Shown here piece by piece: positions 14,997-22,957 of a stretch of DNA of 64,000 nucleotides. Each line of letters opens with the position of its first letter. The first letter of the stretch is position 1. A program made the translations under genes and the position numbers. Origin of the DNA: CAVTHK01 sp964552235 (GTDB lineage: Bacteria > Spirochaetota > Spirochaetia > SZUA-6 > CAVTHK01); the NCBI GenBank assembly GCA_964552235.1, contig CAZKGO010000016.1:1-64000 (forward strand). Reading direction: 5' to 3'. A model generated the notes under the pieces. It ran no database searches, was not told the origin of the DNA, and was given only the letters and a program-made list of their open reading frames with translations.

Positions 14997-15528
14997 AGAC
15001 CGCGTCGAGCGCAGCTAGGTTGGCCCTGACCGCGTCGATGTCTGCAGCGTGGACCTGAGCCCGAAAGTCCTTTTCGCCTTCGAGGAGCGTCTCGTCCATG
15101 GCCGCCATCTGGGCCTTCATTGCGGCCTTCTGTTCTGCCGACAGGCCGGGGTTGCTCTCGATCATCGCGACGGCCTCTTTCAGCTCGCCGCCCTGGTCCG
15201 TTCTGGCCTGCTCGAGCATGACCACCATGTAGCCGAGCAGGATGGCGGCGAACTTGTCGAACTGCCGGTCGCCCCAGCCGTACTTGCGGAAGACCTTCTG
15301 GGCATCCGCGTTGGCCCGCAACGCCGCCAGCGATTCTCTCACGCTGCCGGGCTTTTCCTCGTCTACGTCCGCGGAGACCCCGAGCTGGTCGAGCTCGTCC
15401 GTCATCGGCTTGAAGTCGCGGATGAACTTCTTCACATCACCGTCGCTGAGCAGGCGCTGGGGAGTCTGCGCGACCGCCGCTGCGACGAGCACCAGTCCAA
15501 GAGCGAGAGCGAACGTGGGTTTGCGCAT
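14983..15528 (-). CDS. Secreted protein of unknown function
   Basis: The 181-residue protein begins with a clear signal peptide (Arg-Lys, then 'FALALGLVLVAAAVA', likely cut before Gln21). The mature part is helical and charged and contains no motif I recognise. 'GLSAEQKAAMKAQMAAMDETL' resembles the helical linkers of small periplasmic proteins. The ATG at 15526-15528 has no Shine-Dalgarno. It lies 89 bases downstream of the next gene on the same strand, with a strong terminator in between, so it is probably expressed at a lower level or from its own promoter. The last 14 bases overlap the convergent pseudogene. Confidence 0.65.
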   Translation of the reverse strand: MRKPTFALALGLVLVAAAVAQTPQRLLSDGDVKKFIRDFKPMTDELDQLGVSADVDEEKPGSVRESLAALRANADAQKVFRKYGWGDRQFDKFAAILLGYMVVMLEQARTDQGGELKEAVAMIESNPGLSAEQKAAMKAQMAAMDETLLEGEKDFRAQVHAADIDAVRANLAALDAVFNAE

Positions 15529-15563
15529 GAGCCAATGATGGACCGCGCAGCGCCCTTCGTCCA

Positions 15564-15592
15564 GAAAAAAAAGGGGAGCCTGCGGCTCCCCT
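15564..15592 (-). terminator. Intrinsic terminator after the OB-fold-like gene
   Basis: A perfect 9-bp stem (15572-15580 with 15584-15592, loop of three) is followed on the minus strand by eight T. It ends the transcript of the gene at 15618-16133. Confidence 0.85.
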
Positions 15593-15617
15593 CCACGATG
15601 CTGTCGAGCTCCGCGGC

Positions 15618-16133
15618 CTACCTCCAAGCGCCCCGCGGACCCCAGCTCGGCTGCGGGCCCCCGCGCATGCCGCCGTAGGGCCGGCCGTACGGACGACGCA
15701 TCATGCCCGGGCCGCCGAAGCCCATTCCCATCGGGCCCCAGGCGCGGTCGTCGATCTCGTACTCCTTGCCGTTGACCACGGCCTTGGTCACCAGCAGCGC
15801 CTTCTGGTCCTTGTCGCCCCACCACGGGTGGTCTTCGGCCAGGTAGCCTTCGACCTTGATCGCGTCGCCCTCCTTCACGTCGATATCGTAGCGATAGCGA
15901 CCCGGCACCATCAGCACGACCTCTTCCTTGTCGGTCTTCAGTACGGGGTGCCAGTCCTTGAGCGACAGCGTCCCGGTGAGCTCGGTCTTCTTGTCGGAGA
16001 TCTCGGGGCCTCTCCAGTCGCGCGCCCACGGCCCGGTGGCCGGCGGAGCGTCATCCTTGGTGCCACGAGCGAACGCTGCGGGCGCCGATACTGCGACGGC
16101 GAGCAGCACTATCGAAACAACCTTCGCCTTCAT
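15618..16133 (-). CDS. Exported protein with OB-fold-like core
   Basis: The 171-residue protein has a signal peptide ('VVSIVLLAVAVSAPAAFA'). The mature part is a small beta-rich domain: 'ELTGTLSLKDWHPVLKTDKEEVVLMVP', 'VKEGDAIKVEGYLAED', 'ALLVTKAVVNGKEYEID'. The alternation of strands with a 'KEGDAIKVEGY' turn is what I expect of a periplasmic OB-fold binding protein, though the family cannot be named. The tail is rich in Gly, Pro, Met, Arg and Tyr ('MGMGFGGPGMMRRPYGRPYGG'). AGGAGG stands seven bases before the ATG. A possible sigma54 promoter lies upstream and a strong terminator downstream, so it is a single-gene unit. Confidence 0.7.
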   Translation of the reverse strand: MKAKVVSIVLLAVAVSAPAAFARGTKDDAPPATGPWARDWRGPEISDKKTELTGTLSLKDWHPVLKTDKEEVVLMVPGRYRYDIDVKEGDAIKVEGYLAEDHPWWGDKDQKALLVTKAVVNGKEYEIDDRAWGPMGMGFGGPGMMRRPYGRPYGGMRGGPQPSWGPRGAWR

Positions 16134-16170
16134 CTTCTATCCTCCTGGTCAGACGTTGTGCCCGCTGTAA

Positions 16171-16186
16171 TGCAGAAGCCGTGCCA
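16171..16186 (-). promoter_or_regulatory. Possible sigma54 promoter
   Basis: On the minus strand TGGCACGGCTTCTGCA matches the -24/-12 pattern (TGGCACG, four bases, TTGCA) with one change, and the GG and GC are ten bases apart as required. It lies about 38 bases before the ATG of the OB-fold-like gene, leaving room for a start point near 16159 and the AGGAGG site. Confidence 0.45.
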
Positions 16187-16291
16187 AGCGGCGCGCGTAC
16201 GGAATTGCCCCCCGGGGTCCGTTTATCACGGAATTTCCGGCGCTTGGGGGGCCTGCGGCCGGCTCTTCGAGCCCATCCCCGCCGGCGCTCG

Positions 16292-16338
16292 GTGCGCAGG
16301 TTCTGCGCACCCCGCCTGCTGCGCGCAGGTTCTGCGCG
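16292..16338. repeat. Two copies of a GCGCAG-GTT-CTGCGC hairpin
   Basis: The 15-base palindromic unit GCGCAGGTTCTGCGC occurs at 16294-16308 (stem extended to 8 bp, 16292-16310) and again at 16323-16337 (7-bp stem, 16322-16338), 29 bases apart. They lie just downstream of the outer-membrane protein gene and may act in termination or mRNA protection. There is no T-run. Confidence 0.6.
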
Positions 16339-16371
16339 GCAGCCGCAGGAGCTGGGACCCTTTGAGCCGCT

Positions 16372-17451
16372 TCAGTACCTGTAGCGGAACCCCGCGGTCA
16401 TGGCCAGGTCGCCGCTGCGGCCCCAGCCGTAGGTGTCGCTTTCCTCGCCTGCCTGCACCGACACGAAAGCGAGCAGGCTAAGCCCGGTCTGCATCCTCCA
16501 GTCGACGCCGAGCACGATGAGAGCCGAGAGATCGATGGGCGACAGGAAGTTGCGCGACACGAGCGACAGCTTGGGCCCGGCGTTCCACACCGCCTCGGGG
16601 TAGAGCAAGAGGCCGTATGCGTCTCCAGGGTCGCCGGCGCGCCACCGCGCGCCGGCGTTCAGCAGCGCCTCCAGCCTGAGGGCGAGGTCCGTGCCGTCGG
16701 GCAGCCGCAGGATGTGGTAGGCCCCGCAACTGAACAGCAGCGTCGACGGCAGGTCGGCGGCGTCCAGCCCCTCGCCCGGCAGCGCCGCCGACGCCGCGGC
16801 GTAGAGGTCGACGTACAGGCTGCCGTGCAGGCTCACGAAGGGATTGTGGGTGTTGCCGCCGCCGCGGTAGAGGTAGCCGGCCTCGACCTGCGCGCCTCCG
16901 AGCTGCCCGAGAACCCGCGCGCCTGCGGCCGCATCCGCGATGTCCGGCAGCTCGGCCGCGGCCAGGTCGATCTCCGGGGCGAGCAGAGTCGCCTCGACAA
17001 AGGAGAAGGGCCCGAGCGGCACGAACACCGTCGATTGCCAGACCGCCAGGTCCCGCAGCTCTTTCGCGGTGATGTCCGCCGTGGAACCGATCGGACCGAA
17101 GACCACGTCGGCGGCATTGTAGAAGAAGCCCTGGCCCCACGACATCGGCGCCAGTCCGTGCGTCGCGCGCCAGCCCGACGCCCGCACCCGCGCGTACGCG
17201 CGAGTGACCGCGATCTCGGTCGTTTCGCCGATGCGCGCCTCGATCGCGAGCTGCCCGCGCAGCGTCTCGCTGGGCGCCGCGTCGAGGTAGAGGCGCCCGA
17301 CGCCCGCGCCTGCCAGTCCCGCCTCCCAGTCGTCGGTGCGGGTCAAGGTGTCGAGCAGCGTGAGCTCGACGGAGGGCCTGACGTCCGCCGCCGCGGTCGC
17401 GGCGGCGGCGCAGGCGAGGGCCAGCGCCGCGAGCAGCCTCGGTCCTACCAT
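16372..17451 (-). CDS. Outer-membrane beta-barrel protein
   Basis: The 359-residue protein has a signal peptide ('LLAALALACAAAATAAA') and alternating amphipathic strands. It ends in 'AGFRYRY', an aromatic C-terminus typical of outer-membrane barrels recognised by BamA. No family could be named with certainty. Its ATG (17449-17451) lies just before the stop of the LolA-like gene (7-base overlap), so translation is coupled. It is the last gene of a TetR-ABC-permease-LolA-like operon, which suggests that it is the outer-membrane receptor or exit point for what the ABC system moves. Confidence 0.7.
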   Translation of the reverse strand: MVGPRLLAALALACAAAATAAADVRPSVELTLLDTLTRTDDWEAGLAGAGVGRLYLDAAPSETLRGQLAIEARIGETTEIAVTRAYARVRASGWRATHGLAPMSWGQGFFYNAADVVFGPIGSTADITAKELRDLAVWQSTVFVPLGPFSFVEATLLAPEIDLAAAELPDIADAAAGARVLGQLGGAQVEAGYLYRGGGNTHNPFVSLHGSLYVDLYAAASAALPGEGLDAADLPSTLLFSCGAYHILRLPDGTDLALRLEALLNAGARWRAGDPGDAYGLLLYPEAVWNAGPKLSLVSRNFLSPIDLSALIVLGVDWRMQTGLSLLAFVSVQAGEESDTYGWGRSGDLAMTAGFRYRY

Positions 17452-18185
17452 GTCAACTCTCCCAGCGAGAAGATCTTCGGCGGCAGAGGACGGTCGATCT
17501 CGATCGCATCGAGCACGAAGACCGTCGAGGAGTTCCTCTTGAGGCTGTCCCGCAGCCTCATGCGCGTGGCCACGTTCCTGCCGGCGATCGTGCGGATCTC
17601 CTCGACCTCGATCTCCTTGAGCAGCGTGCCCGAGCGCGCGAACTTGTGAACCCTGCGAAAGAGAAAGATCTCGGTGTCGACCCACAGGGTCTGCCTATAG
17701 TAGGGCACATTGCGCGAGGTCGCCTCGAGGCTGACGCGGTAGCAGGGGCGGCCCGCGACGGCCTCGGTGCCCTCGAGCGTCGGCCGGTAGGACTTGCGCA
17801 TCGACTTGCCGCCGGTCATGTCCTCGTAGGACATGTCGGAGCCGAGCACGGCGTCGCGCAAGGCGGCGCCCTGCAGGCGGATCAGCTCGGCGGCGTCGGG
17901 GTAGTAGAGGTAGATCTCGTCGCTGGTGCGCAGGATTTTCATGCCCCGTTCCTCGGCGCTGGTGAACTCGATCAGCGTTGTGTCCTCGCCGCGGGACCAG
18001 GAGACGAAAGTGCTCTCGCGCTCGCCAAAGCGGTCCCTCACCACCATCGAGCCCGTGGAGCGCACGGTGTCGAAGACGAGGTTCGCTTCCAGGCGGTCGA
18101 TGATCTGGTCCGCGGTCAGGGCCTGGCTCGCGGCGGTCAGGATCGCGAACGCGGCCAGTCCCGCGGCTGCAATCAGTCTGTTCAT
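17445..18185 (-). CDS. Outer-membrane lipoprotein-sorting (LolA-like) protein
   Basis: The 246-residue protein has a signal peptide (cut near 'SQA-LTADQII') and then the half-barrel typical of the LolA-like family found beside FtsX/MacB permeases: 'DRLEANLVFDTVRSTGSMVV', 'LIEFTSAEERGMKILRTSDEIYLYYPD', 'YRPTLEGTEAVAGRPCYRVSLEA', 'QTLWVDTEIFLFRRVHKFAR'. Such proteins carry lipid or lipoprotein cargo across the periplasm. AGGAG precedes the ATG by eight bases. It lies 11 bases after the second permease gene and overlaps the barrel gene, which supports a chain from inner-membrane ABC transporter through periplasmic carrier to outer membrane. Confidence 0.8.
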   Translation of the reverse strand: MNRLIAAAGLAAFAILTAASQALTADQIIDRLEANLVFDTVRSTGSMVVRDRFGERESTFVSWSRGEDTTLIEFTSAEERGMKILRTSDEIYLYYPDAAELIRLQGAALRDAVLGSDMSYEDMTGGKSMRKSYRPTLEGTEAVAGRPCYRVSLEATSRNVPYYRQTLWVDTEIFLFRRVHKFARSGTLLKEIEVEEIRTIAGRNVATRMRLRDSLKRNSSTVFVLDAIEIDRPLPPKIFSLGELTW

Positions 18186-18196
18186 CGAGGAGTCTC

Positions 18197-19429
18197 CTAC
18201 GTGGCCCGCAGGGCTTCCACGGGCCTGATGCGTGCTGCGCGCGAAGCCGGCACGAGCGACGCCAGCGCGGCCACAGCGACGGAATAGACGAAGACCAGCA
18301 CGGTGGACCTGAGGTTCAACGCCGGATAGAGGACGCTCGAAATCTCCATGTCGACCCCTTGCATGGCCGCGCCGAAGTCGAGCCCGGTAAAGGAGAGGGG
18401 AATCGTGATGCCGACGCCCAGCAGCACGCCGGCGAGGGAGCCGAGAGTCCCGAGAGCCAGGGCCTCGAGAAAGAACAGCCGCACGATCTGGCTTCCGGTC
18501 ATGCCCATGGCCGCCACTGTGCCGATCTCGCGGGTGCGCTCGTAGATCACCATCATCGTCGTGTTGATGATCACCGAGCTGCCGAGCACGAAAAAGAACA
18601 GCGCCATGAAATTGTAGGACGTGGAGGCCATAGCCATCGTCGACCAGGTCGTACGCAGCGCGTGCCAGCTCTTCGCGTCGACGTCGGTCCAGCCGGCTGC
18701 GGCGAGGCGGACGCCCAGTTCGGAAGCCACCCGCTCGCTGGCGGCGCCGCCCCGCAGTTTGAGCAGGATCTCGGTGGCCGAGTCGTCCATGCGTGCAAGG
18801 CGGCGGGCGCGGTCGAGGGGGACCCAGAGGCTCGCCTTGTCGAGGGCCGCGACCGGAAAGCGGGCGAGGCCGGTCACGTCGACGGTGATGGCATTGCTGC
18901 CGCGCCGCATGGTCGTGGCGAGGAGGGTGATGCGGTCGCCGACCCGCACGCCGAGCTCGCGGGCCAGCAGGGCGCCCACCAACGCCTCGTTGCGCTCGGG
19001 CTGAGGCAGACGCCCTTCGCTCACGCGCGTCGACAGCTCCTGGAAGCGCTCTTCGCGGGCCAGGTCGACGCCGTAGACCGTCGCTGCCACCATCTCTTCG
19101 CCCTGGTAGATCGCCACTGGCAGGTTGATGCGCTGCGACGCCGATGAGACGTCGGGGTGGGTCTCGACCAGGGCGACGGCTGCTTCGGAGCGCTCGACGC
19201 GCAGGTGCAGCGGCGAGAGCTGCTCGTAGCGGTCGTAGTCCCTGTGGCGCAGACGCACCTGCCCCGAGACGTAGGTGTGGAGATTGTCGGCGAGATTGCG
19301 CTTCATGCCCTCCAGCAACGAGAACAGCAGGGTGATCGCCATGGCAGCCACGCCGATCGCCGTCATCGAGAGCAGGCTGCGCCGGCGGTTGCGCCGGATG
19401 TTCCTCAGGGCGATCGCTGTGAGTCTCAC
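18197..19429 (-). CDS. ABC transporter permease, FtsX/MacB type (second)
   Basis: The 410-residue protein has one N-terminal helix ('LLSMTAIGVAAMAITLLFSL'), a large periplasmic domain (about 45-270), and three C-terminal helices with the FtsX signature region 'TMMVIYERTREIGTVAAMGMTGSQIVRLFFLE'. This is the MacB/LolC topology. The GTG at 19427-19429 has GGAGG six bases ahead and starts the normal 'RLTAIALRNIRRNRRRS' N-terminus. It follows the first permease by ten bases; the two presumably pair over one ATPase dimer. MacB-type transporters act as mechanotransmitters and do not pass substrate through the membrane, and the LolA-like partner fits lipoprotein or lipid transfer. Confidence 0.88.
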   Translation of the reverse strand: MRLTAIALRNIRRNRRRSLLSMTAIGVAAMAITLLFSLLEGMKRNLADNLHTYVSGQVRLRHRDYDRYEQLSPLHLRVERSEAAVALVETHPDVSSASQRINLPVAIYQGEEMVAATVYGVDLAREERFQELSTRVSEGRLPQPERNEALVGALLARELGVRVGDRITLLATTMRRGSNAITVDVTGLARFPVAALDKASLWVPLDRARRLARMDDSATEILLKLRGGAASERVASELGVRLAAAGWTDVDAKSWHALRTTWSTMAMASTSYNFMALFFFVLGSSVIINTTMMVIYERTREIGTVAAMGMTGSQIVRLFFLEALALGTLGSLAGVLLGVGITIPLSFTGLDFGAAMQGVDMEISSVLYPALNLRSTVLVFVYSVAVAALASLVPASRAARIRPVEALRAT

Positions 19430-19439
19430 TCGAGTCCTC

Positions 19440-20693
19440 CTACGTCGCCCGCAGGCAGTCGGTGATCGGCATGCGGAGGGCGCGGCGCGTCGGAATAAGG
19501 GCCACGGCCACGCACAGCAGGATTCCGAACAACCAGGCGCCCGCCATCGCCTGGGGGTGCCAGGCGCCCCGGAACACCCCAGTGACCCGGTAGCCCATGT
19601 CGATGTTGCGCACCAACGGACCGAAGTCGATGCCCCTGTTGACCATTCCCAGGCACAGCAGGGCGCCGAGAGCCAGCCCCAGCGTCGAGCCCAGGACGCC
19701 GATGCCGGCAGCTTCCAGAAGGAAGAGCCTCCGCACCTGGCGGTCGCCCATCCCCAGGGCGCGCATCGTCCCCAGCTCGCGCCGGCGTTCATAGATCGCC
19801 ATCAGCATCGTGTTGGAAACGCCCACTGCGGCGATCACGAAGGCCAGCACCAGGATGAATCCGGTGCCCTTCTGCTTGGCCGCGGCTATCGCCAGGTAGT
19901 CCTCGGCGAGCCGCTGCCATTCCAGCACCTCGATGCCGGGCATCCGGGCCCGCAGGTCGCGCTGGAGGTCCGCGGCGAGGCTGCCCGCATCGGCGCGCTC
20001 GGGAAAGCGAAGGTCGATTTCCGTGACGGCGCCGTTCATGGCGAGCAGCGCGTCGGCCGCATCGAGAGGCAGGAACACGGACGAGCGGTTGACCTGCGGA
20101 TTGGGGCAGGTGAGGATGCCGACCACCGGGACTTCGAAGCTCTGGTAGTAGCCGTCGCGGGTGCGTGTGACGATCGTCACCGTGTATCCCACCTCCGCCC
20201 CCAGGTCCTCGGCGAGCCAGGAGCCGAGAAGGATCGCCTCCTCGCCCGCCTCGAGCCAGCGGCCGGCCGTGACGGTCTCTTTGAAGCGGAACACGCGGTT
20301 GTCGAGCTCCGGGTCGATCGCCACGACCTTGACGCGCAGCGAGCCGTCCTCCGGGAACGGGTCCTGGCGCACGATCAGCTCCGCGCCGAAGACCGTGCGG
20401 GGCGCGGCGGGGATGCCGCGCTCGGCCAGCGCTGCCAGCACCCGCTGCGGCTGCTCGAGGACCGTGTCGAGCGGCAGCTGCTCCCTGTCGGCCCAGTACC
20501 CCTCGGCCAGCACGCGGGCCGAGCTCGACTCGTACCAGATCAGGTTCCGCTCCGACTCCTTCTCGGCGCCGAGCAGGACGGAGTCGATCAGGAGGTAGGC
20601 CGCCAGCCCCACGGCCAGGGCGCCCGCCGTGATGACGGTGCGGCGCAGGTAGCGGGAGAGGTTCTTCCACGCCAGGGACGCCAGGTACTTCAC
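19440..20693 (-). CDS. ABC transporter permease, FtsX/MacB type (first)
   Basis: The 417-residue protein has the MacB/LolC-like plan: N-terminal helix ('VITAGALAVGLAAYLLIDSVLL'), periplasmic domain (about 45-280) and three C-terminal helices with 'NTMLMAIYERRRELGTMRALGMGDRQVRRLFLLEA'. The GTG start at 20691-20693 overlaps the ATPase stop codon as GTGA, so the ATPase and permease are translationally coupled. It differs enough from the second permease to suggest a heterodimer. Confidence 0.88.
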   Translation of the reverse strand: MKYLASLAWKNLSRYLRRTVITAGALAVGLAAYLLIDSVLLGAEKESERNLIWYESSSARVLAEGYWADREQLPLDTVLEQPQRVLAALAERGIPAAPRTVFGAELIVRQDPFPEDGSLRVKVVAIDPELDNRVFRFKETVTAGRWLEAGEEAILLGSWLAEDLGAEVGYTVTIVTRTRDGYYQSFEVPVVGILTCPNPQVNRSSVFLPLDAADALLAMNGAVTEIDLRFPERADAGSLAADLQRDLRARMPGIEVLEWQRLAEDYLAIAAAKQKGTGFILVLAFVIAAVGVSNTMLMAIYERRRELGTMRALGMGDRQVRRLFLLEAAGIGVLGSTLGLALGALLCLGMVNRGIDFGPLVRNIDMGYRVTGVFRGAWHPQAMAGAWLFGILLCVAVALIPTRRALRMPITDCLRAT

Positions 20694-21382
20694 TGGCCGC
20701 CTCCGTCGCGCCGCTCGTCCGAAGCGACCGTACCGTCGTGGAGGCGCACCAGGCGCCGGGCTCGCTCCATGACCATCGGGTCGTGGGTGGAGAAGACAAA
20801 AGTGGTGCCGTGGCGCTCGTTCATCTGCTCCATCAGCTCCAGGATCGCCTTGCCGTTGTCGGAGTCCAGGTTGGCGGTCGGCTCGTCGGCCAGCACGAGC
20901 AGCGGCTGCTTGACCAGGGCGCGCGCGATGGCCACGCGCTGCTGCTGCCCGCCGGAGAGCGTGCCGGGCAGGCTGTCCTCCCGGCCCTCGAGCCCCACCT
21001 CGGCCAGGAGGGCGAGGCTGCGCCCGCGCGCCTCGCGTTCGTCGACGCCCTGGAGGGACAGCGCGAATTCCACATTCTCCGCCGCGGTCAGCACGGGGAT
21101 CAGGTTGAAGGTCTGAAAGACGAATCCCAGCCGGTCGCGGCGGAACAGGGCCAGCTCGCGGTCGCTCATCCGGCTCACCTCCCTGCCGTCGATGACGATC
21201 CGGCCCGAGTCGGGCCGGTCGATGCAGCCGATCAGGTTCAGCAGCGTCGTCTTGCCCGAGCCCGACGGCCCCGCGATCGAGAGGAATTCGCCGGAATCGA
21301 TCCGCAGCGACACCCCGCGGAGCGCCCTGACCTCCGTTTCGCCGGTCCGGTAGGAGCGCACCACGTCGTCGATGCGGATCAT
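20690..21382 (-). CDS. ABC transporter ATP-binding protein, MacB/LolD type
   Basis: The 230-residue protein shows Walker A 'GPSGSGKTTLLNLIG' (about 39-53), the family's 'FVFQTFNLIPVLTAAENVEF', signature 'LSGGQQQRVAIARALV', Walker B 'LLVLADEPTANLDSDNG' and the switch His in 'FSTHD'. The extra 'RRDRLGFVFQ' segment and size are those of LolD/MacB ATPases. Its ATG overlaps the TetR stop as ATGA and its stop overlaps the next start as GTGA. It powers the two following permeases. Confidence 0.92.
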   Translation of the reverse strand: MIRIDDVVRSYRTGETEVRALRGVSLRIDSGEFLSIAGPSGSGKTTLLNLIGCIDRPDSGRIVIDGREVSRMSDRELALFRRDRLGFVFQTFNLIPVLTAAENVEFALSLQGVDEREARGRSLALLAEVGLEGREDSLPGTLSGGQQQRVAIARALVKQPLLVLADEPTANLDSDNGKAILELMEQMNERHGTTFVFSTHDPMVMERARRLVRLHDGTVASDERRDGGGQ

Positions 21383-22116
21383 GATCTGCCTCCGTTGCCG
21401 CCCGCCGGCGCGGCGTGGGCGAGGTTCTGCCCGAGAGACTCAAGCGTCCGCCTGGCTGCGGCGGCCAGCCCGAGGCTGCCGGGCGCCGCGCCGAGAGCGC
21501 GTTCGGCGACCTCGTCGTACGCAGCCAGCATGCCCCCGGCCTTCTGCAGGCTTGCGGGCCGGTCGGCGCCCTGGAGCAGGAGTTCCGCGATCGCGTCGCC
21601 GATCGCAGTCCAGGCCCTCAGCAGGATCTCAGCCGTTTCGTCGGGCTGGGCCGCGCGGAAGCAGCCTTCGTCTATTCCCTGCCGTATGATCCGCGCATAG
21701 AGGGGGATCGTCGCCTGGAGAGCCCGTTCGTTCATCCTGTGGCGGGCGAGGAGGTTCTCGGGCCTGTAGGCTGCGCGCAGATACTGCATCAGCAGCTGCG
21801 GTTGGCCGCTCTTGATCGACCCCGCCGTCTCATGGAGGCGCCGAAGCTTGTCGGTGGCGGGGGTCCTGTCGTCGAGGATCGGCGTCAGGGCCGCGACGAT
21901 GTTGGCGGCGAGGCGCTCGACGAGGCTGTCGAGCAGGTCCTCTTTGCCGGCAAAGTAGTGGTAGAACGTGCCCTTGGCGATGCCGGCCGCGTCGATGATC
22001 GCGTTGATGGTGGTCCGCTCGTAACCTGCCGTGGCGAACAGCCTCTCGGCGCGATCGAGAATTTCGTTCTTTCGCACCGCGTGGGCCTTGACCACCCGTG
22101 ATGACACTCTCTGCAT
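21379..22116 (-). CDS. TetR family repressor of the envelope operon
   Basis: The 245-residue protein begins, after a short basic tail, with a TetR_N helix-turn-helix: 'ILDRAERLFATAGYERTTINAIIDAAGIAKGTFYHYFAGKEDLL' (about residues 19-62). The C-terminal helices bind an unknown ligand. It is the first gene of a six-gene run whose starts and stops touch or overlap. A palindrome of the TetR-operator kind lies 46 bases before the ATG, so it most likely represses its own operon. The ATG at 22114-22116 was chosen because the conserved N-terminus begins shortly after; the open frame continues upstream only by lack of stops. Confidence 0.88.
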   Translation of the reverse strand: MQRVSSRVVKAHAVRKNEILDRAERLFATAGYERTTINAIIDAAGIAKGTFYHYFAGKEDLLDSLVERLAANIVAALTPILDDRTPATDKLRRLHETAGSIKSGQPQLLMQYLRAAYRPENLLARHRMNERALQATIPLYARIIRQGIDEGCFRAAQPDETAEILLRAWTAIGDAIAELLLQGADRPASLQKAGGMLAAYDEVAERALGAAPGSLGLAAAARRTLESLGQNLAHAAPAGGNGGRS

Positions 22117-22161
22117 CCTTCGCGCGCTGCGCGCGCCGCCGTCCATTGGGCCGAAATGCGA

Positions 22162-22176
22162 CCGACCGTCGGTCGG
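22162..22176. promoter_or_regulatory. TetR-type operator palindrome
   Basis: CCGACCG-T-CGGTCGG: perfect 7-bp arms around one base, 46 bases upstream of the TetR gene. The GACCGAC...GTCGGTC style is common among TetR-family operators. Autoregulation is inferred from position. Confidence 0.6.
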
Positions 22177-22510
22177 ACAGCACAAATGTAGCGAGGAGGA
22201 CGGCAGATCGTCAAGCGCCTCGCGGCTTTCGGGATCGCTTCTGTTTTGCGGGTGTCCTCGGCCGGCCTGCAGGCGTTTCCGCGGAAACGCCTGCAGGCGC
22301 CCGGCCCTGACGATGAGCCTGGGCCGACCCCGCTCCTGAGGTCGACATCCCCGGCCAGGGACGGGAGGAAACGGGGCCAGGACCTGCTCTCGGCGCCTTG
22401 CTCGAGGCGGCTCGAAGGCCGGGCGCGGCGATGATGGCTGCATGCAGGCGTCCTGCCGGCCTGCGGCGCCATCCACAGAATGGAATCCTGCCACATGCTG
22501 CAGGCTCGAC
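22177..22510. other. Intergenic region with palindromes
   Basis: No gene is supported between the TetR operator and the promoter of the small BON-like gene. The stretch holds the 34-bp palindrome annotated separately and further GC-rich partial repeats of its GCAGGCG core (for example around 22441-22470). On both strands the open frames lack ribosome sites and protein-like composition. Confidence 0.5.
22265..22298. repeat. Perfect 34-bp palindrome
   Basis: The two 17-base halves GCCTGCAGGCGTTTCCG and CGGAAACGCCTGCAGGC are exact reverse complements with no spacer. GGCC-rich flanks (22261-22264, 22300-22304) partly extend it. In RNA it would be a long hairpin; in DNA it could be cruciform or a dimeric protein site. 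Confidence 0.8.
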
Positions 22511-22539
22511 TTGACAGGTTCTAAGGGTTCGCCAAGAAT
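22511..22539 (+). promoter_or_regulatory. Promoter of the BON-like gene
   Basis: TTGACA (22511-22516) is followed after 17 nt by AAGAAT (22534-22539), and GAGGAGG plus ATG follow at 22557-22575. The -35 is perfect, the -10 is weak (4 of 6). Confidence 0.45.
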
Positions 22540-22572
22540 CATAGGTGAATAAGTCTCGAGGAGGTCGCGGGT

Positions 22573-22803
22573 ATGACAGATATCGCCCGTGTGCTGCTCG
22601 ATGAGATCCACACCTACGAGAACACGCCGGATATCGGTGTGGAGGTCACCAAGGGCAAGGGCCTGTTCAACCGACGCAAGGTGATCCACGTGTTCGGCGC
22701 CGTGAGTTCCGAGTCGATTAAGCAGAAGATCGGGGAAATCGCACAGAAGCACGCCGGAGACGCCTACGACGTAAGCAACGAGGTCCGCGTCAAGGCCCAC
22801 TGA
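22573..22803 (+). CDS. Small BON-domain-like protein
   Basis: The 76-residue protein has GAGGAGG eight bases before its ATG, so it is well supported despite its size. The C-terminal half 'KVIHVFGAVSSESIKQKIGEIAQKHAGDAYDVSNEVRVKA' follows the BON pattern (beta-strand with VxGxV, helix with IA...G, beta-strand with V.N...V). No signal peptide is present, so it may be cytosolic, unlike OsmY-type BON proteins. The N-terminal 35 residues are unique. Role unknown; stress or envelope adaptor functions are known for BON proteins in general. Confidence 0.65.
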   Translation: MTDIARVLLDEIHTYENTPDIGVEVTKGKGLFNRRKVIHVFGAVSSESIKQKIGEIAQKHAGDAYDVSNEVRVKAH

Positions 22804-22957
22804 CCGCAAGCGGCTCTCCGATGCCGGCCGCCCGGCAATCGCTCCGCGGCCCGCGCACGCGAGGTTCGACGGCGCCCCGCTGAGGCCCCTTTTCGCCGTT
22901 GTTTCCTTCACCCACCCGCATCTGCGGCGCCTGCCCGCGCACGATCGTTGGGGCCGT

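Noticed and set aside
22265..22298. CRISPR repeat
   Set aside because: It is a single palindrome without regularly spaced copies, and no cas genes are present.
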